Source: Mesorhizobium sp.
Lineage (GTDB): Bacteria; Pseudomonadota; Alphaproteobacteria; Rhizobiales; Rhizobiaceae
Reading direction: 5' to 3'
Length of the DNA stretch: 64,000 bases
Assembly (NCBI GenBank): GCA_004017275.1
Contig: SAKE01000019.1
Span: 62,001 to 126,000, forward strand
In this document: positions 19,430 through 28,915 of the stretch, one piece after another
Layout of the letters: each line of letters starts with the position of its first letter
Numbering within the stretch: the first letter of the stretch is position 1
Made by a program: the position numbers and the translations under genes
Notes under the pieces: model-generated
Told to the model about the DNA's origin: nothing
Databases searched by the model: none
Seen by the model: the letters and a program-made list of their open reading frames with translations, nothing else

Positions 19430-20250
19430 TTCCAAAGCTGCGAGAGATCGCCACCGACCGCTTTGAAGGGCCTTTCGGCGGTCTCGTCAGCGAGGTTGTG
19501 GCATGAAGAAACATCAATCCACAGCATTGGGCCGAAGCATGCCACGGGCTCATGCCGCGGGAGAGCGGGAAGATATTCTTGAAAGAAGCGGTCTCCGACA
19601 TCAATACCGACAGGATGGGCAGCTTTCTCACATCACTTGAGGTCGAGCGTGGCAGTTGCGACCCGCAATGCAAGGCTGGCGGCGATGCATGCCTTTGCGC
19701 GGTTCCTGATTTCGGAGCACCCCGAATATTAGGATACGCTGCAACTGGTGGTGACACTTCCCTTCAAGAGAGCGCGTGGGTGGCACCTGTCGAATATCTC
19801 GATGAGCCCGGAAATCAAGAGCGTCCTGGCGCGTATCGACCGCCGCACGCCTTCTGGACAGCGGGATTACGCTCTGTTTTCGCTGATGTTCAATACGGAT
19901 GCACGAGTTCAGGGATCCTGACTCTTCGATTGTGACCTTCGTCTGGTATCGCCCTGTCCCGCCGAGCAAAGCAACGACCGCCCCACACTGCTCACCCGGT
20001 TCGGTGTTCGATACTTGCTGCGCACACATGGCTGCGGGCGAAGGAACCACCCTGGCGGAAAAAAGCATCCATCATCGCCCTTTGCGGGACACGACGGCCA
20101 TCCACCTCGTCAAGGCGGGTGTTGACATCGCCACCATCAGTCGATGGCCAGGCCACTCGGGCTGAACTAACGATGCGCTACGCCCAGGCCGGTATCGATA
20201 TGAAGCGGCAAGCGCTCGAACAAGTCTTCCCCGACGTGATGTCATCGGCA
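19430..20250 (+). pseudogene. Second tyrosine recombinase pseudogene (XerD/y4rC-like)
   Basis: Frames in succession show INTDRMGSFLTSLEVERGS and RLAAMHAFARFLISEHPEY-like core-binding sequence. Box II follows as HRPLRDTTAIHLVKAGVDIA and TISRW-x-GHS, then a tail LTMRYAQAGIDMKRQALEQV. This is the layout of the XerD/y4r group of rhizobial integrases. Several frameshifts and a damaged box I region show decay. Confidence 0.72.
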
Positions 20251-20504
20251 AAAGATCAGACGATCATCGCTTTGATGGCTGGATGTTTGGCTGGCTGCAC
20301 CGCTTGTAGACGCTCAGTTATGTGGAGTTGTATCGCGGGAAGTCGCGCGTCTTGGGCTTTTGCGATGTCAGCTCCACATCTCTCCGCAGTGCACGTTGTC
20401 ACTGTTGAAGAGCCGTTTGTTCAATCTTCGTCCTGGCACGGCAAGGGTTGTCCATATTGTGGGCGTCTTACGCTTGCCGAGCTTGTCCGAAATCCAGCGC
20501 CGGA

Positions 20505-21821
20505 TCAGGCGTGAACACTGTTGCGTAGTTCGTCAGCCAGAGCGCGGAGAACGTCGGCGCTTCCTTCCAGCGCCGTAAAAGCGTAGGGATTGAGGAACTG
20601 TCGGCCCCAGAACAGATTGCGATCTGTGCCGGATAGCGTAGCTTCCTCGCTAACACGCGGCCAATTCTCCGCAATGCATCGGAGCTGGCCTTCAACAATC
20701 GCAAGAGCTTCCGGCGCGCTGAGCAGGAAGTGATGCGCGGCTTCAAGGCAGGACGCTATCCGGCTCATGCGGTTATTGCCGCTGATGAGCATGGCCTGGC
20801 TGGCCTCCTGGCCACTGCGGGCCTGCGGACAAATATCGTACGCAGGCGTGAGGGTGAGCTTAGCCCCATCCCAGAATGCCGCATGGTTGCGGGCATGATC
20901 GTCGGTGTTGCCGCAAAGTATGTTGAAGACAATGCGGCTGAATAACTCGCGCAGAGTTTCCGACGGCGCGGTGAATCGGTGGCGAATGATCTCCGCCAAA
21001 TCCTGGTAGCTGGCGTAACGCGCCATCATCTCATCGAGCGCGAGCATCGTCAGCGCTGAGACCATGGATTTGCGTTGCCAGCCGCCCGTGACCTTGATCC
21101 GGTCGAATCGCTCGACGAGCAACACGTCGTTGCCTGCGGCGCGAACGAGCGAGACGGATGCCGCTCTGATGCCGCACAAGGCGGCAAGCCGCATGGCTAT
21201 GAATTCTCCTTTGACGACGCTGTAAAGGTCGGCAGACGAGGAAAATTTCGCGACATGCTTGACGGCGTCATCCTCGATCAGCGCCTTTGGCCTTGCGCCG
21301 CCGATCGAGCTGCCGTGATGCAGCGCCTGATCTAATTCGGGGGTGAGCGGAATACCTTTCTCTACCCGCTCCGCCGATTGGACAAGCTCTTCGAGAGTGG
21401 CATTGGCCAGTGCGCGCGGCTCGTAATTCGTGGGCGAAAACTGAAAATCGAGCGCGCCGATGCGGTCCGAGCCTGATTCCAGCAGGAACGTCAGTTCTGA
21501 AATATCGAGCCGCGCGATTTCATCGCCCTTCACACCGAATTTGCGGTTTAGGATAACCCGTCGTCCCCAGGCATCGGGGGCAGCATCGCGGATGCATCCC
21601 GGCATGGTTAGGCCAGGAAGCAAAGGCAATTCGCCTGCCTTCAGGGGCAGTTCCGGGAGATAAAGCGGGATCGCGCTGCCCAGTTCACGAAAGCTCCTGC
21701 CATAGTTGAAGCTGACGAGTCCGTCATGGGCATATAGCCGCCCGGCGACAACCGGCGCGGTCTCGCCCGGCAGCCAGACCCAGACATAGGCTTCGTCGTA
21801 CTTGGGGACCTTAGAACTCAT
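20505..21821 (-). CDS. hipA: HipA-family toxin kinase
   Basis: A 438-residue serine/threonine kinase toxin of the HipA family. The N-terminal domain includes GRLYAHDGLVSFNY. The ATP/substrate part has SIGGARPKALIE, the catalytic loop NTDDHARNHAAFW and the metal-binding YDICPQ. HipA kinases phosphorylate targets such as glutamyl-tRNA synthetase and cause growth arrest; the target here is unknown. I choose the ATG at 21821 (MSSKVPKYDEAYVW). It overlaps the end of the upstream antitoxin gene by 11 bases, which indicates translational coupling. All key residues are present, so it is probably functional. Confidence 0.93.
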   Translation of the reverse strand: MSSKVPKYDEAYVWVWLPGETAPVVAGRLYAHDGLVSFNYGRSFRELGSAIPLYLPELPLKAGELPLLPGLTMPGCIRDAAPDAWGRRVILNRKFGVKGDEIARLDISELTFLLESGSDRIGALDFQFSPTNYEPRALANATLEELVQSAERVEKGIPLTPELDQALHHGSSIGGARPKALIEDDAVKHVAKFSSSADLYSVVKGEFIAMRLAALCGIRAASVSLVRAAGNDVLLVERFDRIKVTGGWQRKSMVSALTMLALDEMMARYASYQDLAEIIRHRFTAPSETLRELFSRIVFNILCGNTDDHARNHAAFWDGAKLTLTPAYDICPQARSGQEASQAMLISGNNRMSRIASCLEAAHHFLLSAPEALAIVEGQLRCIAENWPRVSEEATLSGTDRNLFWGRQFLNPYAFTALEGSADVLRALADELRNSVHA

Positions 21822-22149
21822 CGACGATCTGCTTGCCGGCCTTGTAGACGTGCTTCGGCAGCAGCGCGATGCGATCGTCAATGCGGCCTGTGAGGGCTGT
21901 GATGCCATTGCCGTCGGCATCGAACAGCTTCACACCGACAATGGCAGCAGCTTCGAACATCAGTCCGATTTCGACTTTGGGATCGCCCTTCTCGATGCGC
22001 TGCAGGGTGCTGCGTGAAACACCGATTCTCTCGGCTAACTCCTGTGCGGTTAATCGGTGCTGCATCCGGCCCAGCCGGATGGTCTTACCGAAAAGGCCAA
22101 GCGCTTCCATCGCGTAGCGCGAATAGGTGCGTTTATGCGCTGCCGTCAT
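21811..22149 (-). CDS. hipB: HipB-like XRE antitoxin
   Basis: A 112-residue protein with a helix-turn-helix of the Cro/XRE type (LTAQELAERIGVSRSTLQRI) and a C-terminal extension ending in KAGKQIVDEF. Gene order and overlap with hipA make it the antitoxin and autorepressor of the pair. An imperfect palindrome 45 bases upstream of its start is a candidate operator. Confidence 0.9.
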   Translation of the reverse strand: MTAAHKRTYSRYAMEALGLFGKTIRLGRMQHRLTAQELAERIGVSRSTLQRIEKGDPKVEIGLMFEAAAIVGVKLFDADGNGITALTGRIDDRIALLPKHVYKAGKQIVDEF

Positions 22150-22193
22150 TCGGGTCTCCGTGACCTATGCATGATCCATATCACCATCTTTCG

Positions 22194-22207
22194 ACCTTTA
22201 TATAGGT
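22194..22207. promoter_or_regulatory. Candidate hipBA operator
   Basis: ACCTTTATATAGGT is a near-perfect palindrome upstream of hipB and overlaps an AT-rich -10-like region. The position suits autorepression by HipB-HipA. Inference from symmetry only. Confidence 0.4.
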
Positions 22208-22489
22208 AATGTCGCAGAGCGACTGCCAAAGTCAAGACTCCGTATCGTATGACTCAATCCCCCTGATTCGACTTTATATGCAGCAAGAGTTCGCATCACG
22301 GCTACGTTCGGAAAGCCAGGTAGAATGCGACGGGAGACGCAAGCGTTACACGTCCGAACAAGGAAGGCGAATATTGCCTACGGCTCCTGCACAACCGGCC
22401 AGCTCTGCGCGCCTCGGGCGAGGCGGAGATCTGGCGCTGGATCGCGGACAGCCTTGAGACGCCTCGCATGAGTCATTCGATGGGCGGTC

Positions 22490-23430
22490 CCTGGTGCGAG
22501 GCCGAGGCGCTCGACTACTGGCCGACATCCTCGGCGGCGGGACTCGCAGCCGGCTATACCAGCACTTTTCGACCGCATACGCGCCCAGCTTCTCTCCGAA
22601 ATCATTGCCAATGAGCGCGAACCTCACGCGATCGCCGAGCTGGCCTGGCGGCGCGGAATCTACGGCGTATTCGAGACCGCCCAAGGGAGCCTGACCAGCG
22701 TAACGCCCTCCGATCTAAGCGCCTTCCACAAAGCCGCTTTCGCCCGCGACGGGCTGCATGTGGCGGTCGTAGGCGACATAGATGCCAAAGCCCTGAGAGC
22801 AAGGCTCGACCAGCTGTTCGGCGATTTGCCTCAGAAACAGGCGCTCGCCCCCGTACCTGATGTCACCCCGAAGCGCCGAGCGGACGCAGGTCGCATACGC
22901 CCTCCACCAGACTTCGCTCCAGCTGGCCTTTCCCGCCATTGGACGCAACGACCCGGAATTCTACGCGGGACAGCTGATGAACGATATAGTCGGAGGCTCA
23001 CGATTTACCTCACGTCTGTTCCAGGAAGTGCGCGAAAAGCGCGGCCTTGCCTACGGTGTCTCGTCCAGCTTGGAAGGCTACCAGCATTCCAACATGCTTG
23101 TCGTGACGACGTCGACGCGCGCCGACAGGGCGGCCGAGACGCTCGACCTGATAACACAACCAATCAACGAGCTGGTGGACACAGGCCCAACAGCGGCCGA
23201 ACTCGAAGCGAGCAAGAAGTATCTGATCGGCGCCTATGCTATCGACAATCTGGGTTCCTCCAGGTCGATTTCCGCCACGCTTGTCGGGTTGCAGCTCGAC
23301 AAACTCGGCATGGACTACATCCAGCGCCGCCCGGCCCTCATCGAGCAGGTGATCCTCGACCAGGCAGGGCGGCGGCGAAGAAGCTGCTTTCGGCCGGGCG
23401 TTGGCCCGTGACAGCGAATAATCCCACGCT
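22490..23430 (+). pseudogene. M16 peptidase pseudogene (second copy, internally deleted)
   Basis: It begins with the first-half motif EAEALD and ILGGGTRSRLYQ and jumps directly into the second half (FDRIRAQLLSEIIANERE). From there it follows that half to the end: ARDGLHVAVVGDIDAKALRA, RLFQEVREKRGLAYGVSSSL, KKYLIGAYAIDNLGSS. The HxxEH half is lost, and a frameshift near 22880 breaks the rest. It is clearly paralogous to 9304-11979. Confidence 0.88.
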
Positions 23431-23588
23431 CTACAATAGCTGAAGGACTCGCCGAACTACGTGTGGCTGATCCGATTATGGTGTGGCAGAATGAACGCCT
23501 TGAGACTGCCTGCGCGCCCTCGCAGACCAGGTTCTCTCCCGTGATTCGATTTCCCGCCCCGAAGAATGCCGTCGTTCCGAGAAAGTAT

Positions 23589-23680
23589 TCTAACTTTTGC
23601 GTATACCAAATACGGGAAAGTTAGAAACTCTTGAATATGATGATTATGCTAGCTTTCCCGTATCTCAGGGAACTTTAGAA
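23589..23680. promoter_or_regulatory. Large palindromic operator region
   Basis: TCTAACTTTTGCGTAT and ATACGGGAAAGTTAGA form the two arms of a 37-base palindrome (23589-23625). A third half-site, AGCTTTCCCGTAT, follows at 23651-23663, shortly before ATG 23681. The layout is that of an autoregulated toxin-antitoxin or regulator promoter. Confidence 0.55.
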
Positions 23681-24309
23681 ATGGCCCTTCACCTCGTTGT
23701 GAAAACATCGATAAAACCCGCAGCCACTATCAGGCTGAAACGGGCAAGCTCGTCCAGTTAATGCGCGGCATCTATCTCGATGCCGGGGAGGATATCGAGG
23801 CCATGATACTCAAGCACGCCATCGCCAAATACCTGTATCCCAACGCTTACCTCTCGGCGGCGAGCGCTGTGCTTCTCGGCCCGACCCGGGATGGCCGCCT
23901 GTTCCTGAGCGGGCGACGAATACAGCGCACGCGCTTGCGCTTGCTGGAAATCATTCAGAACGCAGCTCCCGACCACCCATCAGTCGCTCAAGCGGTTGTC
24001 GATGATGGAATGGGAGAATTCCGGATCGACGTCTCCTCGATGCGCCAGCGCTTCCTCGAAGCTTTCCGCCTGCGCAGCGAACACGCGGCATCCATCGGCG
24101 AGACGATGCGCGAGGCAATCGCGAACCGCCTCATAGAACAATACGGCAGCGCCCAGGGCGCTGCCGACGCGACATGGGCGCTTGCCGGCGCGAACCAGCG
24201 GTATCGCGAGGGCGAGCACGCCGAGCGCTTTTTCCTCCGCCCTCCACTGACCACAGAACCCGCACGCAACGAAGCCGCGCTCGATCTGATCGTGGCGTGG
24301 CACGGCTAG
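23681..24309 (+). pseudogene. Frameshifted, truncated HipA/AbiEi-like gene
   Basis: From ATG 23681 the protein begins MALHLVVKTSIKPA, then loses frame. The continuation SHYQAETGKLVQLMRGIYLD lies in another frame and stays open to 24309 (about 180 residues: YLYPNAYLSAASAVLLGPTR, DGMGEFRIDVSSMRQRFLEA, NEAALDLIVAWHG). This resembles the N-terminal AbiEi-like region of some HipA-type toxin proteins; the kinase part is missing because homology ends where the dehydrogenase fragment begins. The assignment to that family is from memory and moderate. Confidence 0.5.
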
Positions 24310-25196
24310 GTGCAATGTTTGCCCTCGCGCAGCAAGCCGGCTTTTCCTGACGTCGTCGTCAACCTGGGTCTATGCGACCGAAGGTGGTCGCGTGGGGCCG
24401 CGAACTCTGCTCCAATGCCAAGGTCCGAAAGATCAGCTTTACAGGCTCCACCGCGGTTGGCCGACTGCTCATGCGCCAGCGCTCGGACCAGATCAAGAAG
24501 GTCAGCCTCGAGCTCGGCGGCAATGCGCCCTTCATCGTCTTCGATGACGCGGATATTGACGCTGCGGTTGACGGCGCGATCCAGGCGAAGTTCCGCAATG
24601 CCGGCCAGACTTGCGCGTTTCATCGAACCGGCTTTACGTCCAATCGAGCGTTCACGATGAGTTCGTCGAGAAGTTCGTGGAGAAAGTCCGGCACTTATCG
24701 GTTGGCGACGGCTTCGCTCCGGGAGTGGACGTCGGACCACTCATCGACATGCATGCTTTGGCCAAGATCGAGTCCCACATCGCAGATGCCGTTGCCAAAG
24801 GTGGGATAATTCGATGCGCGGCCGAACATATCGGCAAGGATGGCACCTTTTTCAAACCCACAGTCTTCACCGAGATCTCCAGCATCATGGCGGTTGCGCA
24901 AGAGGAGACTTTCGGGCCGTTGGCGCCGATCATCCGCTTCCACGATGCGGATCAGGTCATCTGTGAGGCAAACGACACGATTACGGGCTCGCCGCCTATT
25001 TCCATGCCTCGAACCTGAGGCGTGTCTGGCGCGTGGCCGAGGCATTGGATGGCATGATTGGCATCAATACGGGCGTATGTCTTCGGAAGCGGCGCCCTTT
25101 GGCGGCTTGAAGCAGTCCGGCATCGGGCGGGAGGGTTCCCGCCACGGGCTCGAAGACTACCTCGGAATGAAGTACCTCTGCATGGGTGGAATCTAA
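24310..25196 (+). pseudogene. gabD pseudogene (second copy, 5'-truncated)
   Basis: Homologous to the C-terminal 290 residues of the dehydrogenase at 12403, from AMFALAQQAGFPD onwards. LELGGNAPFIVFDDAD, EETFGPLAP and GGLKQSGIGREGSRHG are readable, with frameshifts near 24350, 24615, 24990 and 25060. The catalytic Cys region falls at a frame break (NAGQTCAFHRTG against NAGQTCVSANR). Confidence 0.9.
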
Positions 25197-25480
25197 ATGA
25201 CGTCGCCCCGAGTTTCTCCAGTTTTGGGTTCGTTTCCGGCGTGGGTTGTGCGCTGCTGGGCGGGTGAAGCGACGGGCGCTGGCGCGGAACCTTTCGCATA
25301 GCGCAGCGCGAGCGACCGTCGCGGGTTGAAGGTGGTGGCGAACTCGGCCGATGTCTGCCAGGCGATTTGGGAGTGCGGCCGCGCGGTGTTGCAGTCGGCG
25401 CGCCACAGGCGATAGCGATGCTTGCCATGCGCATGGAATGCCATTCGACCGGTTCTGATCCGCGCAGGAGAGGATGGCGT
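25195..25480 (-). pseudogene. IS3-family OrfB, C-terminal remnant
   Basis: The minus strand reads DCNTARPHSQIAWQTSAEFA, TFNPRRSLALRYAKGSAPAP and VASPAQQ, the usual end of rhizobial IS3-group transposase OrfB. An upstream remnant MPASSSRTPSSPARIRT is out of frame. Only the end of the integrase core remains. Confidence 0.8.
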
Positions 25481-25499
25481 TCGAGATGAACTCGCTGGC

Positions 25500-26020
25500 A
25501 TTGTCACTGACCAGTGATGAGCCGGTTCAATTCCCGGGCAACCAAGTGCCCTCGACCGTGCTGAATAGCGCGCCTTTGCCATACCGGCGGATTAGCGCGG
25601 CCGACCTTACTTCGGCATGATGCGAGCAATTTCTGCACCAGGCGCGCGACGTATGCCACTCCCTCAGATCGCCCAGCGATACGTCTGGGCCTGCATGTTT
25701 GCTGCCTTCTGCGATGGCTTGCCGACACTTTCGGCTCGCCGGGTGTGATGATCTTCTTCTGCGTCTTTCCCTCTCGGCGATATTGCCGTTCGGCCGTCCC
25801 GACCAAGGCCAAACCTCGGGCCGTTTTCCCGTTCCCGGGTAGAGCTTGAACGTCTCGTCGATGATGTCTCTGGCGTGCTGCGAGCTCAACGCCGAGGCGC
25901 TTGGCATCGATGCATGGCGCGACATGATTGCGGCGGTGTCGCACGGGTTCGACGGTTTGGGCTTCAGGATCGTGCGGATGGGCCACGCTTTTCTGGCGGC
26001 GCGAAACACGGGCAATGCGC
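25500..26020 (-). other. Decayed sequence, unidentified
   Basis: Two overlapping minus-strand frames alternate in apparent coding quality (around RDIIDETFKLYPGTGK and RRQQTCRPRRIAG). This suggests a frameshifted gene or IS, but I cannot name the family. Confidence 0.35.
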
Positions 26021-26026
26021 GTTCAA

Positions 26027-26056
26027 AACCTGACAAAGGCAGAAATTTGTCAGGTT
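26027..26056. repeat. Perfect 11-base inverted repeat
   Basis: AACCTGACAAA and TTTGTCAGGTT are perfect complements separated by eight bases. It lies about 70 bases upstream of the sigma-54 promoter of the thioredoxin-like gene. It could be a regulator site or the terminal hairpin of the preceding debris. Confidence 0.7.
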
Positions 26057-26127
26057 CAATCCAACCGCCATCCGGGCACTACGGAGGTTTTTCAAAGCAT
26101 ATTCATGCACTTGCGCGCTGAGCCCGC

Positions 26128-26143
26128 TGGCATGGACCTTGCA
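26128..26143 (+). promoter_or_regulatory. Sigma-54 (-24/-12) promoter
   Basis: TGGCATGGACCTTGCA matches the RpoN consensus TGGCAC-N5-TTGCA with one mismatch and the required ten bases between GG and GC. An imperfect NifA site, TGT-N10-CCA, lies 80 bases upstream at 26048-26063. It would give a leader of about 75 bases before GTG 26232. Confidence 0.65.
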
Positions 26144-26231
26144 ACGCTTGCAGCAGGACGGTATGCAATGGAGCAGACGAGGATGTTCTCTCCCCTGAAC
26201 CGTGTGCCGTCTCTGAGAGGGAAATAAGCTC

Positions 26232-27425
26232 GTGCAGAAAATCTCACAACCTTTGACAACGGCTTTGGAGAACAACGTGGTGTTGCAGATCGAGTCCCCG
26301 GCTCCTTCGATTCAAGCGGAAACCTGGCTGCGTGGCGAGCCCCTCACCAGCTTCGAGCCTGGCAAAGTGTACATCGTCGAATTTTGGGCAACTTGGTGCG
26401 GTTCGTGTGTGGACGGGATGCCCCATCTGATGCAGCTGCAGGAGAAATACAGGGAAAGCGGCGTTGAGATCGTAGGAGTCGCGGCTAGTGAACGCGCTCC
26501 AACGGCCGATGAGGCCCGAAGCACGTTGGACGCTTGGTTGACGGAAAAGTTCCCGAATCTGAACTATCGGATCGCATTCGACTCGACAGGCGAAATGGAC
26601 AAGCTTTGGATGGAGCCCAGCTTTTCTTTCTGGATTCCCACCAGTTTCGTGGTCGACCGAGACGGCTGCATCGCCTTTATTGGTGCACCGACGGAACTCG
26701 ATGAGGTCTTGCCGAAGGTGCTTAACGGCAGCTGGCGCACCAGCGATAAAGCAAAATCCGCCGATGCGGAGCGGATCGCGGAAGGCGAACCCATAGCGCG
26801 CGAACAAGCGCTGAAGAAGCCGATCAATGACAGATATCGGGCGGCGGTGGAGAAAAAGAATTGGAGGACGGCGCTCTCGGCGATCGAAGAAGGCATCGCC
26901 TTGATGCCGGACAACCTCGGTTTCCGCCGTTCTCATGTGAATCTGTTGCTTCACAAAATGAAGGACATGCAGGTCGGCTTGCCCGTCATGCGCCAATTCG
27001 TTCGCGACGCGATCAACAGAAACTCCGAGAATTGGATGGTTGCGGCGTTAGACGAGCTCTTCTTTCCGAACTATGACCATTCGCACTTTCCGTCTGCTGA
27101 GCGCTTGGCGATGGGAAAACAGCTGTCCGAACACATCCTGGCACTGAATCCCCCGGAAAGCGACAAACGTAAGCTCCTGCCCTATCGTTTGGCAGCCCTC
27201 TACTATCACGAGAGCGGCAACAAAGATCGGGCGATCGAGTTGATCGAACTGGCACTGAAGTCGCAGGGCGGTCCGGAGCTTATCCGGGACGAAGATGAAC
27301 AGCGCGAAATATCCCATTTGCTGCAGTTCCTGGCCTACTTCAAGGGTGAGAAGGTTTGTTACGGCGCTCTGTGTGCGGTTCCAAACAATGGCCGATTCGA
27401 CAGCTGGTATACCGTTTGCGGCTGA
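26232..27425 (+). CDS. TlpA/ResA-like thioredoxin-fold protein with helical C-terminal region
   Basis: A 397-residue protein. Residues about 20-165 form a thioredoxin fold of the TlpA/ResA type, with the active-site motif WATWCGSC and the cis-Pro region FWIPTSFVVDRDGCI. The remaining 230 residues are helical and read like degenerate TPR repeats (RTALSAIEEGIALMPDNLGF, RLAALYYHESGNKDRAIELI). There is no signal peptide or membrane anchor, so it is probably cytoplasmic, unlike classical TlpA. The GTG start is preceded by GAGAGGGAAAT. A clear sigma-54 promoter suggests symbiotic or low-oxygen expression; a redox or chaperone role in the bacteroid is inference. Confidence 0.85.
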   Translation: MQKISQPLTTALENNVVLQIESPAPSIQAETWLRGEPLTSFEPGKVYIVEFWATWCGSCVDGMPHLMQLQEKYRESGVEIVGVAASERAPTADEARSTLDAWLTEKFPNLNYRIAFDSTGEMDKLWMEPSFSFWIPTSFVVDRDGCIAFIGAPTELDEVLPKVLNGSWRTSDKAKSADAERIAEGEPIAREQALKKPINDRYRAAVEKKNWRTALSAIEEGIALMPDNLGFRRSHVNLLLHKMKDMQVGLPVMRQFVRDAINRNSENWMVAALDELFFPNYDHSHFPSAERLAMGKQLSEHILALNPPESDKRKLLPYRLAALYYHESGNKDRAIELIELALKSQGGPELIRDEDEQREISHLLQFLAYFKGEKVCYGALCAVPNNGRFDSWYTVCG

Positions 27426-28144
27426 CCGCCAGCTTATGTGAGGGACAGAACTGGCCGGGCGGACAGCTCTTGATGCGAACGGCGCAAACCCCGCCCGGCT
27501 TGCGAAATCACCTGGGCCGCTCTTTTGGACCTAAGTCCGAAGGACTGCGGCCTTGTACGATGCCCGCCTTTGTTTAGGCGGGCTATGAGCTGAGCTACGG
27601 GTTTTGCCCGCTACTAACCGTTCGCCAGCCTGGCGCAGGTGCCTCTCAACACCTCCACCACACCAAGGTTTCATGCCGGTAGCGAATTCGATCTTGGCGG
27701 CATGGCCATTAAGCACATGGGAGGGCCTCGCTGGCGGCATGCCTGTGATCTGGTACTGCAGCCCACGCTTGCCTCCGCCAGCGGTTCGATGAGGCAGCCT
27801 GTCGCACAATTGATATCAGGACTTCAATGCCGGAACACCGGACCCACCCTCAATTCAATAAATGAGGTGTCGCGTACCACGGTTGGCTGCTTGATCCAGG
27901 CAATTCAGGCCGCCGTCATCCTCAATGAGGTGACCTCGACCAGAGCCTCGGCCTTGAATGGCATGATGCAGGTGCATGGGATGGCGGCCACCGTCATTTT
28001 CGTCGATCCGAACGGAATTTCTTGCAACCGGTTTGCGGCTTTATCCAACACGCAAGGGCCGCGCTGTCGACAGTCTCCCAACGCACCAAAAAGGCAACTG
28101 TGCAGAGCAAGCCTTCTATCCATCAATCTCCCTTTTGAAAATCA
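27426..28144. other. No recognisable gene; hairpin at 27562-27583
   Basis: GCCCGCCT-TTGTTT-AGGCGGGC forms a perfect eight-base-pair hairpin 137 bases after the thioredoxin-like gene. It lacks a T tract, so it is not a standard terminator. The bases after it resemble a tRNA D-arm on the minus strand (TAGCTCAGCTCATAGC), but no cloverleaf can be drawn. The rest holds no gene I can support. Confidence 0.4.
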
Positions 28145-28771
28145 TCATATCTGTGACCAACACTGCGATATTTTTCGCGGCGGAAGGAGCCAGGCACAGT
28201 CATTTCCATGCGCAACAGCATTTCTAAGTTTCTCAGCTCGCCGGAACACGTCGGCGGCCGATGTCGCGCTCCGGGGGAGCTCTATTCCTTTTCGAACAAC
28301 ATCAGATTTGTCGCAGAACTGAGTGAATAGGATCTCGTCCACAAATCCATCATCACTCTTCGCATCGGCGATCACTTGAGAAATCTTCTTTCTTCTTTCG
28401 GCGCTAAGCTTCTCCAGCCAGCGGCCCGGCGTTTCGAAGCGTCTCCTTATCGCATCCGCCATGGACGCTGCTCGCACTGGCAATTTCTGCATGTCTGAAA
28501 TGCTGACGAGACCTTCGGTCTGGCGTCAGGAAACAACTAGCCGACACGGCCTTTGGTCGGCGTCTCGGATGAAGTCTAGAATGCTTGCGTCGGCTCCAAC
28601 CAACGTCTCTTCTGGAGCGGAAACACGCTCAGAGATTTTTCCACTCGGCGGTGTCGCGTCGAAGAAGCGTTCTGCAAAAGAATAGTCCCCCGAAACCGCC
28701 GTCATGAACCACAGGGACATAGCTGTGACGAATTGATATTTCGCGTAGTTACATCGGAAACCGACTCGCAA
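28145..28771 (-). pseudogene. CBS/HEPN-like gene interrupted by one in-frame TGA
   Basis: The minus-strand frame starting at 28771 reads a CBS-like segment (ISERVSAPEETLVGADASIL, IRDADQRPCRLVVS). It meets TGA at 28526-28528 and continues in the same frame with RQTEGLVSISDMQKLPVRAA, WLEKLSAERRKK and LRNAVAHG. The last is the R-N-x3-H motif of HEPN-type nuclease domains. A short deletion seems to follow PVRAA. It lies downstream of the JAB gene on the same strand. One nonsense codon suggests recent inactivation, or recoding. Confidence 0.55.
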
Positions 28772-28915
28772 GTCATAAGATGAGCTCTAGTGTCATTATC
28801 ATTCCAACCGTAAGGCCTCCCTGTAGCGTGCCAATTTCCGGACTTACGTCGGCGAGTTCTTGATAATCGTTTTTTCCGCACGAAACTTAAGGTCCCATAG
28901 GAGAAGGCGAGGAAA

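Noticed and set aside
27562..27620. Possible tRNA or attachment-site fragment (TAGCTCAGCTCATAGC on the minus strand)
   Set aside because: No acceptor or T-arm can be paired, and the stem is better explained as a simple hairpin.
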